Shown: piece by piece, positions 16,241-24,305 of the stretch
How positions within the stretch are numbered: position 1 is the first letter of the stretch
How the letters are laid out: each line of letters begins with the position of its first letter
Assembly (NCBI RefSeq): GCF_036195045.1
Contig: NZ_CP108100.1
Span: 4,278,001 to 4,342,000, forward strand
Length of the DNA: 64,000 nt
Direction: 5' to 3'
DNA from: Streptomyces sp. NBC_00236
GTDB taxonomy: Bacteria; Actinomycetota; Actinomycetes; Streptomycetales; Streptomycetaceae
Translations under genes and position numbers: made by a program
Notes under the pieces: model-generated
Told to the model about the DNA's origin: nothing
Database searches by the model: none
What the model saw: only the letters and a program-made list of their open reading frames with translations

Positions 16241-18733
16241 TTACTCGCCCGGGTGGGCGAGCTCGATGTCGTGGCCGTCGACCCCGTGACCGGCCACGGT
16301 CAGGGAACCGGCCACCGGCGGGTAGCCGGTCGCGATGACCGAGTACTCGCCCGCGTCCAGGTCGGTGAAGGCGTACGCCCCGTCCTCCCCGGTCGTCGAG
16401 GTGGCGATCACGTTGCCGGCCGCGTCGACCAGCGTGACGCGGGCGTCGGGCAGCGGCCGCCGGCCGGAACCGGCCCGCACGATGCCCTGGACCAGCGCGC
16501 CGGACTGGAGCGCGGCGTCGACCCGGGTGACACCCTGGCCGCCGATCTCCACCGGCAGCGCCAGCGGACGGTAGCCGGCCGCGTTGACCGCGACGGTCAC
16601 CGCACCGGGGACCAGCTCACCGAAGGTGAACTCGCCCGCGTCACCGGACTTGCCGGTGGCCAGCACGTCGCCGCGCACATCGGTCACGATGACCATGGCG
16701 CCCTCGACCGGTGTACCGCCCTCGGCGGCCCGCACGGTCCCGGCCAGGCCGCTCGTACCGGCGAGCAGGATGTCGTACGTGAGCGGCTCGTCGCCGACGA
16801 CCACGGTCGACGCCTGCGGCTGGAAGCCGTCGGCCGACGCGATCAGCACGTAGGAACCGGTGCCCGGGGCGTCCAGGACGTAGGAGCCGTCGGCCTGTGC
16901 GACCGAGATGCCCAGCTGCCGGCCGCCCAGCGAGATCAGCGTGACGGCGGCCCGGTCGACGGGTGCGCCCTCGGCGCCGCGCACCACACCGCGGACCGCG
17001 GTGCCCTGCACGGTCGCCACCGGAGCGGCCACCGGTGCGGCCTCCAGGGTGTCGACGGCGGTGACGCCGGCGGCTCCCTCGGAGACCTGGGCCGCCGTAC
17101 CGGACGGGGCCTTGGCGAGCTCCACGGCCTCGGCCGGAGCCGGGGCGTCGTTGGCCGCGTTCGTCTTCAGCGCGACCTCCTTGATGAAGATCGTGATCAG
17201 GAAGGCGACCAGTGCGGCCGGAGCGGCGTACAGGAAGACGTCACCGACGCCGTGCCCGTAGGCGGCCTCCACCACCGTGCGGAACGGTGCGGGCAGCGTT
17301 GCCAGGTCGGGGATGCCCCCGCCGCCGGTACCGCCGTGGCCCATGGCCGCGCCCTCGGGACCGAGGTCCGCCAGGCCGTCCTTGACGTAGTGCGTGACCC
17401 GGTTCGCCATGACGGCGCCCAGTGCCGAGACACCGATCGCGCCACCGAGGGAACGGAAGAACGTGACGACGGAGCTGGCGGAGCCGAGGTCCTGGGGCTC
17501 GACCTGGTTCTGCGTGGCGAGGACCAGGTTCTGCATCATCATGCCGACGCCGAGCCCCATGAGGAACATGTAGATCGCGATGTGCCAGTAGGGGGTGTCG
17601 TACCGGATGGTGCCGAGCAGGCCGAGGCCCGCCGTGATCAGGAAGCCACCGCTGACCAGCCACGCCTTCCACCGGCCCGTCTTGGTGATGACCTGGCCCG
17701 AGACGGTCGAGGAGAGGAACAGACCCGCGATCATCGGGATCGTCATCACACCGGACATCGTCGGCGACTTGCCGCGCGCCAGCTGGAAGTACTGGCTGAA
17801 GAAGACGGTGCCCGCGAACATCGCGATACCGACGAACAGCGAGGCGAGCGAGGCCAGCGTGATGGTCCGGTTACGGAACAGCCGCAGCGGGATGATCGGC
17901 TCACTGGCGCGGGACTCGGTGAAGACGAAGAGCAGCGCGAGGAGCACGGAGCCCGCGAGCATCACGCCGGTCTGCCAGGACATCCAGTCGTACTTGTCGC
18001 CCGCGAAGGTCACCCAGAGGAGCAGCAGTGAGACGGCGGCGCTGATGAAGAAGGCGCCGGTCCAGTCGACCTTGACGTCGCGCTTGACGACCGGGAGCTT
18101 CAGGGTCTTCTGGAGCACCACGAGGGCGATGGCCGCGAACGGCACGCCGACGTAGAAGCACCAGCGCCAGCCCATCCAGCTGGTGTCGGTGATGACACCG
18201 CCGAGCAGCGGGCCGCCGACGGTGGCGACGGCGAAGACCGCGCCGAGGTAGCCGCTGTAGCGTCCGCGCTCACGCGGGGCGATCATCGCGGCCATCACGA
18301 TCTGGGCGAGGGCGGACAGGCCGCCGACGCCGATGCCCTGCACCACACGGCAGACGATCAGCATGCCGGCGCTGTTCGACAGACCGGCCACCACCGATCC
18401 GGCGACGTAGATGACCAGTGCTATCTGGACCAGCAGCTTCTTGCTGAACAGGTCCGCGAGCTTGCCCCACAGGGGGGTGGTCGCCGTCATGGCCAGCAGC
18501 GAGGCCGTGACGACCCAGGTGTAGGCGCTCTGGCCGCCGCCGAGGTCGGAGATGATCTCCGGCAGGGCGTTGGTGACGACGGTGGACGAAAGAATCGCGA
18601 CGAACATGCCGAGCAGCAGCCCGGTGAGCGCTTCCATGATCTGCCGGTGTGTCATCGGCACGCCGTTGGAGGGTTCGTTCCCTCCGTGCTTGGCGTGGCC
18701 GCCCCGCACACCGGTTGGTGTGGTCGTAGCCAT
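16241..18733 (-). CDS. DHA2-type MFS transporter fused to three carboxypeptidase-regulatory-like repeats
   Basis: 830 residues. Residues about 30-550 are a 14-TM exporter (LGGGQSAYTWVVTASLLAMTATTPLWGKLADLFSKK; ERGRYSGYLGAVFAVATVGGPLLGG). A linker with AP-rich sequence leads to three beta-sandwich repeats at about 575-660, 661-745 and 746-830, each with the pattern DGxY/F...L..G.Y.V...A.G (ADGSYVLDAPGTGSYVLIASADGF; DAGEFTFGELVPGAVTVAVNAAGY; EDGAYAFTDLDAGEYSVIATGY). With an even number of TM segments the repeats should lie on the cytoplasmic side unless topology is unusual. It is 23 bp downstream of a MarR-type gene on the same strand, so the two form an operon. The substrate is unknown. Confidence 0.9.
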   Translation of the reverse strand: MATTTPTGVRGGHAKHGGNEPSNGVPMTHRQIMEALTGLLLGMFVAILSSTVVTNALPEIISDLGGGQSAYTWVVTASLLAMTATTPLWGKLADLFSKKLLVQIALVIYVAGSVVAGLSNSAGMLIVCRVVQGIGVGGLSALAQIVMAAMIAPRERGRYSGYLGAVFAVATVGGPLLGGVITDTSWMGWRWCFYVGVPFAAIALVVLQKTLKLPVVKRDVKVDWTGAFFISAAVSLLLLWVTFAGDKYDWMSWQTGVMLAGSVLLALLFVFTESRASEPIIPLRLFRNRTITLASLASLFVGIAMFAGTVFFSQYFQLARGKSPTMSGVMTIPMIAGLFLSSTVSGQVITKTGRWKAWLVSGGFLITAGLGLLGTIRYDTPYWHIAIYMFLMGLGVGMMMQNLVLATQNQVEPQDLGSASSVVTFFRSLGGAIGVSALGAVMANRVTHYVKDGLADLGPEGAAMGHGGTGGGGIPDLATLPAPFRTVVEAAYGHGVGDVFLYAAPAALVAFLITIFIKEVALKTNAANDAPAPAEAVELAKAPSGTAAQVSEGAAGVTAVDTLEAAPVAAPVATVQGTAVRGVVRGAEGAPVDRAAVTLISLGGRQLGISVAQADGSYVLDAPGTGSYVLIASADGFQPQASTVVVGDEPLTYDILLAGTSGLAGTVRAAEGGTPVEGAMVIVTDVRGDVLATGKSGDAGEFTFGELVPGAVTVAVNAAGYRPLALPVEIGGQGVTRVDAALQSGALVQGIVRAGSGRRPLPDARVTLVDAAGNVIATSTTGEDGAYAFTDLDAGEYSVIATGYPPVAGSLTVAGHGVDGHDIELAHPGE

Positions 18734-18756
18734 TTAAATCCTTGTCTTTGCTTCTG

Positions 18757-19293
18757 TTACACGGGTGTACGGGTGTACGAGCCGTCGTGACTGCCGGTGG
18801 ACCGGGAGCGGCAGTCGCCGCTGTGCTTTCCGGGGGCGCACCCGCCGGAGCTGCGACAGGAGAAGCTGTCGCGCAGCCGGGCCAGCAACGTGTTGAGCTG
18901 TCCGACCTCGTCGTCGGACCAATCCTGAAGGTTGTGGGCGAACATCTCGGTCGTCCGGCAGTTCAGATCGTTGAGCACTCCCTCGCCCGCGGGGGTCAGC
19001 CGCAGGATGCGGGAGCGCTTGTCCGCCGGGTCCGGGGAACGCTCTATCCAGCCGCGTTCCGCCACATGGGCGACGTGTCGGCTGGTCACCGACATGTCGA
19101 CGGCGAGGAGCTCGGCCAGTCTGCTGATCCGCATCTCGCCGTGCCGGCTCAGCAGAGCCAGTACGGCCGCCGAGCCGGCGGGGCATTCGGCGGGGAGGAT
19201 GCGGGCCAGGCCCCGTTTGACGGCGCCGACTGCGCTGAGCTGCCGGGCCAGTTCTTCGTACTGACTCCGCGCGGCCACGGGACCCCCAGACAT
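18757..19293 (-). CDS. MarR-family transcriptional regulator with Cys-rich tail
   Basis: 178 residues. The winged helix lies at about 45-115 (LALLSRHGEMRISRLAELLAVDMSVTSRHVAHVAERGWIERSPDPADKRSRILRLT). The C-terminal 30 residues, beyond the usual MarR length, hold three cysteines (SFSCRSSGGCAPGKHSGDC), and two more cysteines lie at PAEC and NCRT; redox or metal sensing is possible but unproven. The start at 19293 is close to a pair of GTTGC-N5-GCAAC-type palindromes, which fits autoregulation. It should regulate the transporter gene downstream in the same operon. Confidence 0.9.
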   Translation of the reverse strand: MSGGPVAARSQYEELARQLSAVGAVKRGLARILPAECPAGSAAVLALLSRHGEMRISRLAELLAVDMSVTSRHVAHVAERGWIERSPDPADKRSRILRLTPAGEGVLNDLNCRTTEMFAHNLQDWSDDEVGQLNTLLARLRDSFSCRSSGGCAPGKHSGDCRSRSTGSHDGSYTRTPV

Positions 19294-19305
19294 TCACGTC
19301 ATCTT

Positions 19306-19349
19306 GTTGCTTAGGGCAACCATAGAAGCCGTTGGTTGCTGCAGGCAAA
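19306..19349. promoter_or_regulatory. Twin MarR-type operators
   Basis: GTTGCTTAGGGCAAC (19306-19320) is a perfect 5-bp inverted repeat around TTAGG. TTGCTGCAGGCAA (19336-19348) repeats the same TTGC-N5-GCAA arrangement. The centres are 29 bp apart, close to three helical turns, so two dimers could sit on one face. The sites lie 13-56 bp upstream of the MarR start on the minus strand. Confidence 0.65.
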
Positions 19350-19753
19350 CGAAAAGGGGCTTGCAGAAGTAAAGGAAAACAAAAGGCTCCGTAGGGCGCG
19401 GGTCAAACGCCCAGCGTGTGGGGTGCGCAAGGGGCGGATGTGTCCTGTGCCACTCCGGAGGCGGGTCCCGGCGAGCTCGGGGGCGGCCTCTCCCGTCCTC
19501 TCGGCTTCCGGCGCCGGCTGAGGGCCACCGTTCGCGCACATATACGGGAGCGTGCGGACGGCAGCGCGCCGCGATTCCCAACTGGCTGCCTCGATACGCA
19601 GGTTGGGGGTCGCCCGTCGTCAACGGCCCCGTACGGCGTGCCGGGGTCCGGCCGGCTCTGCCACCCGGCCTTCACCGGTTCCCCGGTTATGGCCCTGCCC
19701 CTTCACCGCCCGGGGGTTGGGCGGTTCCGCCGAGTTCGCTAGGGTCCTGCGAC
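19350..19753. other. Intergenic region, no gene recognised
   Basis: 404 bp between the MarR operators and the small gene at 19754. It starts with an A-rich stretch (AAAGGAAAACAAAAGG near 19370) that is unusual for this genome and may be a promoter or UP-like element for one side. The remainder is ordinary GC-rich sequence; its open frames have no recognisable protein or start context. Confidence 0.5.
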
Positions 19754-19966
19754 ATGGCACACAATCCCCACGCTCCGCAGGGTCCCGAGGGCAACAGCGA
19801 CCCGGCAGGCAACACCCAGATGTTCCGCGCCTTCGTCGACGAGGGTGAGCCGCAGCGCCGGCAGCAGCCCGCCGCCGTGTCCTCCGGACCGAGGACCGGG
19901 CTGATCGCCGCCGTCGTCGCGGTGATCGTCGTGCTCGGCGCGGTCGCCTGGCTCGCGCTCGGCTGA
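19754..19966 (+). CDS. Small single-TM membrane protein
   Basis: 70 residues from the ATG at 19754. The first 45 are polar (HNPHAPQGPEGNSDPAGN) with a Gln/Arg patch. One hydrophobic segment at about 49-69 ends the protein (LIAAVVAVIVVLGAVAWLAL). This is a tail-anchored layout with the N-terminus probably in the cytosol. A longer frame to 19418 exists but gives an implausible Pro/Arg-rich extension. No function is recognised. Confidence 0.7.
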   Translation: MAHNPHAPQGPEGNSDPAGNTQMFRAFVDEGEPQRRQQPAAVSSGPRTGLIAAVVAVIVVLGAVAWLALG

Positions 19967-19984
19967 CATCGCGTAGTCCCCCCG

Positions 19985-20809
19985 TCACTTCCAGACGGCG
20001 GTCACGTCCCGGGTCTCGACATGCATGCCCAGGGGCACCCGCCAGGCGTCCACACAGACGGTGTACGTCATCTTCCGCGCCGCTCCCGCGCCGATGGGCA
20101 CGGGCAGCGGCGCTGTCGATTCCCGGGTCGCCCAGTCGATCCCCAGCCCGCCGATGATGTGCGTGGCGAAGGTGACGGTTCCCGAACGCGCGGGTGAGCC
20201 GCCGGTGTTGCGGAACTCCACGGTCACCTTCTCGCACCACCGCTCGTCCGCCGCGGCGCGCACCGGGGCCCCGGCCTCGATGACGGCGGGCCCGGCGGGG
20301 GCCGTGGAGCCGGGCGCGGACGGGGACGCGGTGCCGGGGGATCCCGTGGTCCCCGCGGTGCCGTCCGCCGAGCCGGACCCGTTCGACGGAGCACCGCTCG
20401 TAGCCGCGCCGCCCGGTCCTCCCGGGGCCCGTGCCGGGCCCCCGGACGCACCGGGACGCGCCGTGTCCGGGCCGGAGCCGCCCGCGGTGCCCGCACCGTC
20501 ACCCGTGTCCGGGGCTCCGGGAGAGCCAGGGGCTCCCGGAGAGGGCGAGGCGCCCGAGGAGCCCCCGGTGCCGCTCCCGCTCGGTCTCCCGGCCCCGTCC
20601 AGCGGGACCAGCGTGACCTTGCCCGAGGGCGCGACCGCCCCCGAAGGAGCCTTCGCCGGGCCCGTCGCGGCCGCGCCGACCGCCGTGTAGCCGTCGCCGC
20701 CCCCCTGGTCCCCGCAGCCTGTCAGGGCGCCGCCCAGACACAGCACGGCCGCCGAGGCGGCGATCACTGTGCCCCGGCGGCCGGACCGGCCGAATGTCTG
20801 ACGTCGCAT
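19985..20809 (-). CDS. Putative lipoprotein with Gly/Pro/Ser-rich linker
   Basis: 274 residues. A Tat/Sec-type signal (RRQTFGRSGRRGT, then a hydrophobic core) ends in a lipobox LTGC, so the mature protein should start at Cys32 and be membrane-anchored outside the cell. About 110 residues of Gly/Pro/Ser/Ala linker follow. The C-terminal 95 residues form a compact domain (WCEKVTVEFRNTGGSPARSGTVTFATHIIGGLGIDW, then MTYTVCVDAWRVPLGMHVETRDVTAVW) resembling cellulose-binding or DUF11-like beta-sandwiches, with two cysteines that could form a disulfide. No specific family is recognised. Confidence 0.8.
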   Translation of the reverse strand: MRRQTFGRSGRRGTVIAASAAVLCLGGALTGCGDQGGGDGYTAVGAAATGPAKAPSGAVAPSGKVTLVPLDGAGRPSGSGTGGSSGASPSPGAPGSPGAPDTGDGAGTAGGSGPDTARPGASGGPARAPGGPGGAATSGAPSNGSGSADGTAGTTGSPGTASPSAPGSTAPAGPAVIEAGAPVRAAADERWCEKVTVEFRNTGGSPARSGTVTFATHIIGGLGIDWATRESTAPLPVPIGAGAARKMTYTVCVDAWRVPLGMHVETRDVTAVWK

Positions 20810-20866
20810 CGCGACAGTGTGTCTGACGGACCGTCAAATCGGAACCCTCGGGAACGGGGTTCCCGG

Positions 20867-21733
20867 TCAGTCGGCGATGAGCCCCTCCCTGAGCTGGGCG
20901 AGCGTGCGGGTCAGCAGCCGGGAGACGTGCATCTGGGAGATGCCGACCTCCTCGCCGATCTGCGACTGGGTCATGTTGGCGAAGAACCGCAGCATGATGA
21001 TCTGGCGCTCACGCGTCGGGAGTTTGGCCAACAGCGGCTTGAGCGACTCGCGGTACTCGACGCCCTCCAGCGCCGCGTCCTCGTAACCCAGCCGGTCCGC
21101 CAGCGAACCCTCGCCGCCGTCGTCCTCGGGCGAGGGCGAGTCCAGGGAGGAGGCGGTGTAGGCGTTGCCGACGGCCAGGCCGTCGACGACGTCCTCCTCG
21201 GAGACCCCGAGCGCCTTGGCCAGTTCCGGAACGGTCGGCGAGCGGTCGAGCTTCTGGGCGAGCTCGTCACTGGTCTTGGTGAGGGCGAGCCGCAGCTCCT
21301 GGAGCCGGCGCGGTACCCGCACCGACCAGGAGGTGTCGCGGAAGAAGCGCTTGATCTCGCCGACGACGGTGGGCATCGCGAACGTGGGGAACTCCACGCC
21401 GCGTTCGCAGTCGAACCGGTCGATCGCCTTGATCAGGCCGATCGTGCCGACCTGGACGATGTCCTCCATGGGTTCGTTGCGGCTGCGGAACCGTGCCGCG
21501 GCGTAACGCACCAGCGGCAGGTTGAGCTCGATGAGTGTGTCCCGCACATAGGCGCGCTCCGGAGTGTCCGTTCCGTCGGGGCCCGGTGCGGGACCCAGCG
21601 CGGCGAGCCGCAGGAACAGGGAGCGGGACAGCGTGCGGGTGTCGATGGCTTCCGACGAGCTGGTGAGCACAACGGGTGCGGGTGCGCTCTTGGTGAGCGT
21701 GAGCACCTTCGAGCTGCCCTGTTCTGCGGACAT
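20867..21733 (-). CDS. sigN: SigB/SigF-subfamily RNA polymerase sigma factor (sigN-like)
   Basis: 288 residues. Region 2 ([37 protein letters not shown]), region 3 and region 4 ([45 protein letters not shown]) are complete. This is a group 3 stress or sporulation sigma factor. The tandem arrangement with a second, very similar sigma gene at 21967, and the gene order up to purC, match sigN followed by sigF in S. coelicolor as I remember it. The symbol rests on that synteny, not a search. No anti-sigma factor gene is adjacent. Confidence 0.85.
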   Translation of the reverse strand: MSAEQGSSKVLTLTKSAPAPVVLTSSSEAIDTRTLSRSLFLRLAALGPAPGPDGTDTPERAYVRDTLIELNLPLVRYAAARFRSRNEPMEDIVQVGTIGLIKAIDRFDCERGVEFPTFAMPTVVGEIKRFFRDTSWSVRVPRRLQELRLALTKTSDELAQKLDRSPTVPELAKALGVSEEDVVDGLAVGNAYTASSLDSPSPEDDGGEGSLADRLGYEDAALEGVEYRESLKPLLAKLPTRERQIIMLRFFANMTQSQIGEEVGISQMHVSRLLTRTLAQLREGLIAD

Positions 21734-21966
21734 GCCACCCCCTTGAGGTCGCGGACGGTCGCGGTGGCCGCGACCATCGGAGGAACGCAGCCTCCACCTG
21801 AATACCGGAGGGGAGGCTGCGGCAAACGCGGTTCCCGCAGAATGTCACATGTCGGCAACACGCTGTAGTGACTTGTCGACAAGTTCCGGGGGAGTCTGCC
21901 CAGTTAACAAGGGGTGTACGGCTTTTGGTCCGCGGGAACGCCCCAGGACCGGTCTACCCGATCCAG

Positions 21967-22935
21967 CTACGCTTCGATCCTGTTTGCGGATCGAAGTCGG
22001 GCGAAACTTCGGGCGAGGAGTCTTGACACATGCATCTGTGAGACTCCGAGTTCCGCGCTGATCTGGGACTGCGTCAGGTTGCTGTAGTAGCGCAGCAACA
22101 GGATCCGCTGTTCGCGTTCGGGCAGTTGTACGAGCAGATGGCGGACCAGGTCGCGGTGCTCGACTCCGGCCAGGGCCGGATCCTCGTAGCCGAGCCGGTC
22201 CAGCAGGCCCGGCAGCCCGTCACCCTCCTGGGCGGCTTCGAGCGAGGTCGCGTGGTACGACCGGCCCGCCTCGATGCAGGCCAGCACCTCGTCCTCGGAG
22301 ATCTTCAGCCGTGCGGCGATCTCGGCGGTGGTGGGGGAGCGGCCGTGAGCGGTCGTCAGGTCCTCGGTGGCCCCGGTGACCTGGACCCAGAGTTCGTGCA
22401 GCCGGCGCGGGACGTGGACGGTCCGCACGTTGTCCCGGAAGTACCGCTTGATCTCGCCGACGACGGTGGGCATGGCGAAGGTGGGGAACTGGACCCCGCG
22501 TTCGGGGTCGAACCGGTCGATGGCGTTGATCAGGCCGATCGTGCCGACCTGGACGACGTCCTCCATCGGCTCGTTGCGGCTGCGGAACCGCGCGGCGGCG
22601 TACCGGACGAGGGGCAGGTTCGCCTCGATCAGCGCCGCCCGCACCCGTCCGTGCTCCGCGGTGCCCGGCTCCAGCCCCTGGAGGCGGCCGAAGAGCACCT
22701 GGGTGAGCGCCCTGGTGTCGGCGCCCCGGGTCCTGGCGGGCGTGACGGTGTCGTCGGGCGTCTCGGTCTGGATCGTCTCGGTCTGGACGGCCTGGGCTTG
22801 GACGGCCTGGGCCTGGACCGCTGGAGGCGCCTGGGATGCCGTGGGCGGCTGCGGCGCCGGGGTCGGTGACACCGGTGTCGTCCGTGCGGCCTGCACGGTC
22901 TGGGGAGGCACTTGAGGCGCTGTACTGGCCGGCAC
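21967..22935 (-). CDS. sigF: SigB/SigF-subfamily RNA polymerase sigma factor (sigF-like)
   Basis: 322 residues. A 75-residue Pro/Gln/Thr-rich N-terminal tail with repeated VQAQ/VQTET units precedes a standard core: region 2 at about 100-140 (same [26 protein letters not shown] as the paralogue), then region 4 ([44 protein letters not shown]). In S. coelicolor SigF acts late in spore maturation. The 233-bp gap to the downstream sigma gene suggests separate promoters. The symbol assignment is by position and synteny. Confidence 0.85.
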   Translation of the reverse strand: MPASTAPQVPPQTVQAARTTPVSPTPAPQPPTASQAPPAVQAQAVQAQAVQTETIQTETPDDTVTPARTRGADTRALTQVLFGRLQGLEPGTAEHGRVRAALIEANLPLVRYAAARFRSRNEPMEDVVQVGTIGLINAIDRFDPERGVQFPTFAMPTVVGEIKRYFRDNVRTVHVPRRLHELWVQVTGATEDLTTAHGRSPTTAEIAARLKISEDEVLACIEAGRSYHATSLEAAQEGDGLPGLLDRLGYEDPALAGVEHRDLVRHLLVQLPEREQRILLLRYYSNLTQSQISAELGVSQMHVSRLLARSFARLRSANRIEA

Positions 22936-23070
22936 GATGACGCCACCCCTTTGCGGTCAACTTCGGTCAACTCATCCTTCAAAAGCGGTCATAGCATCAC
23001 AAGACATGTCCACTATGTGCAAGCACCCCATAGCGCCGTGTTGACCTCGAATCGGTTTAAACACAAAGAA

Positions 23071-23097
23071 AGCCCCTCACCGGCATGGTGAGGGGCT
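23071..23097 (-). terminator. Intrinsic terminator after the Dabb gene
   Basis: AGCCCCTCACC (23071-23081) pairs perfectly with GGTGAGGGGCT (23087-23097) around a 5-nt loop. On the minus strand it is followed by TTTCTTTG, giving a T-rich tail just after the stop of the gene at 23114. Confidence 0.85.
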
Positions 23098-23113
23098 CGC
23101 AGGGCCGAAGCCG

Positions 23114-23407
23114 TCAGAACGGGTAGTCGGCGATCACCCAGGTGGCGAATTCACGCCACTGCCCGGCGGCCGCCTGGTGAGCCGGATGCTCGATGTAGCT
23201 CTTCAGCGCGGCCTCGTCGGCGACCGCGGAGTTGATGGCGAAGTCGTAGGCGATCGGCCGGTCGGTGATGTTCCAGGCGCACTCCCAGAACTCCAGCCCG
23301 GGCACCTTGTCCGCCAGTTCCCGGAAGGCCTCGGCGCCCGCGACGACCCGCGGCTCGTCCCGCTCGACGCCGTCGTTCAGCTTGAACAGGACCAGATGGC
23401 GGATCAT
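23114..23407 (-). CDS. Dabb-family (stress-responsive A/B barrel) protein
   Basis: 97 residues. MIRHLVLFKLNDGVERDEPR, then LEFWECAWNITDRPIAYDFAINSAVADEAALKSYIEHPAHQAA and a terminal AdYPF are the classic dimeric alpha/beta-barrel (Dabb) pattern. Members are small ferredoxin-like barrels, often of unknown catalytic role. A terminator follows directly. It lies 11 bp after the small membrane-protein gene at 23419-23583 on the same strand and is probably co-transcribed with it. Confidence 0.9.
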   Translation of the reverse strand: MIRHLVLFKLNDGVERDEPRVVAGAEAFRELADKVPGLEFWECAWNITDRPIAYDFAINSAVADEAALKSYIEHPAHQAAAGQWREFATWVIADYPF

Positions 23408-23418
23408 GGGGGGTACTC

Positions 23419-23583
23419 CTACTTCACGAGCTCGGACATGAAGTCGCCGACGCCCTGAGCGGCGTCCGAAACGCCCTCGAACCCTACCTGGACGAGATCC
23501 GCGGCCCGGGCGGGGGACGTGATGATCGTGTAGAGCACGAAGACGACTATCAAGTAGAGAGCGATCTTCTTTGCTTGCACCAT
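23419..23583 (-). CDS. Small membrane protein
   Basis: 54 residues from an ATG at 23583. One hydrophobic segment at about 5-25 (IALYLIVVFVLYTIITSPARA) ends in an ARA that could be a signal-peptidase site. A short amphipathic region (FEGVSDAAQGVGDFMSEL) completes it. The frame is open to 23940, but the upstream part has no plausible start or composition. It directly precedes the Dabb gene. No function is known to me. Confidence 0.7.
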   Translation of the reverse strand: MVQAKKIALYLIVVFVLYTIITSPARAADLVQVGFEGVSDAAQGVGDFMSELVK

Positions 23584-23864
23584 CAGCCCCTGACTCCCCT
23601 TCGATCCCCTGCGCGGTCGGGCGAGTCTATCCGCACACATGGCCGTATCGGCTTGCTGATTCCGATCACTCATCCGGTCTTTAGGGACCAAGGACCCGGC
23701 GATCGGGGCCCTTTGCCCGCCCACGCGGCATCTGTGGAGGGGCAGGATGGTGAACGAGCCCAGCGGATCTGGCAGGAATCCGAGGGGCGAGGAACAGGAC
23801 CTCTCTGTGGGGTTCTCACCGCGGCCTTCCCCCGATCGCGGTGAGAGCTGGTAGGGCCTGTTCT

Positions 23865-23894
23865 CATCGGGGGGAGCGGCTTGTCCCCCCGATG
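23865..23894. terminator. Strong GC hairpin, probable bidirectional terminator
   Basis: CATCGGGGGGA (23865-23875) and TCCCCCCGATG (23884-23894) form a perfect 11-bp stem with an 8-nt loop. There is no T-run, as is common for Streptomyces terminators. Confidence 0.55.
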
Positions 23895-24070
23895 CCGCTT
23901 CCCCCGACCCGACCTCGCAGCCGGCCCCGGGCCCGACCACCGTCGGACCGGGGCCGCTGTCATGCCCGCTGCCGCACTCGGCGGTTCCGGGGCCGCTGCC
24001 GTGCCGCGGCCGGTCCTGCCGCCCGGCAGCCGTGCCACGGCCGGGCGGAGCCGGTCGGGCGGGAAAACTC

Positions 24071-24101
24071 GAAGGGCCCGACGCTGTGCGCCGGGCCCTT
24101 C
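24071..24101 (-). terminator. Displaced terminator of tRNA-Ser(CGA)
   Basis: GAAGGGCCCG (24071-24080) pairs with CGGGCCCTTC (24092-24101). It sits 7 bp beyond the tRNA 3'-end remnant in attL, on the side where the intact tRNA would terminate, so it is probably the pre-integration terminator. Confidence 0.65.
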
Positions 24102-24107
24102 ACAAGA

Positions 24108-24162
24108 GCGGTAGCGGAGGGATTTGAACCCTCGGTGAGTTTCCCCACACTCGCTTTCGAGG
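24108..24162. repeat. attL: 55-bp repeat with truncated tRNA-Ser 3' end
   Basis: Identical base for base to 37971-38025. It holds the anticodon-loop 3' side, variable arm, T-arm and acceptor 3' strand of tRNA-Ser(CGA) on the minus strand. Beyond 24162 the sequence diverges (TCTGTTCC instead of the anticodon 5' stem), so no functional tRNA is encoded here. Confidence 0.95.
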
Positions 24163-24190
24163 TCTGTTCCTGCTGGTCAGGCCACTGTGC

Positions 24191-24266
24191 GCCACCGTTC
24201 ACGGCCGTTCGCCGCAGACCTTTTCGGTGGTCCCGCAAGGGGCGAAGTACGACCGTGAACGGTGGC
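24191..24266. repeat. Inverted repeat inside the left end of the AICE
   Basis: GCCACCGTTCACGG (24191-24204) and CCGTGAACGGTGGC (24253-24266) are perfect 14-bp inverted copies separated by 48 bp. A partial third copy (ACGGTGAACG) follows at 24272-24281. The location next to attL suggests recombinase or excisionase binding. Confidence 0.6.
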
Positions 24267-24280
24267 GTACGACGGTGAAC

Positions 24281-24299
24281 GAGACGGAAACTGAGACGG
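24281..24299. repeat. Left arm-type repeat (GAGACGG pair)
   Basis: GAGACGGAAACTGAGACGG is a 19-bp sequence found identically at 37904-37922 in the same orientation. Each copy contains GAGACGG twice at 12-bp period. The copies lie 118 bp inside attL and 48 bp inside attR, as expected for integrase arm sites; this role is inference. Confidence 0.6.
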
Positions 24300-24305
24300 C
24301 GAGCG

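Larger units (their letters stand above)
23584..24107. other. Intergenic region left of the integrated element
   Basis: No protein gene is supported. The region holds two hairpins, listed separately at 23865-23894 and 24071-24101. The second is the original downstream terminator of the tRNA-Ser locus into which the AICE integrated. Confidence 0.6.

Noticed and set aside
23865..23894. Part of attL or an insertion-sequence end
   Set aside because: It is a simple hairpin, not repeated at the right end of the element.
24108..24162. Second functional tRNA-Ser gene
   Set aside because: Only the 3' 54 nt are present; the 5' half is missing at the left end.
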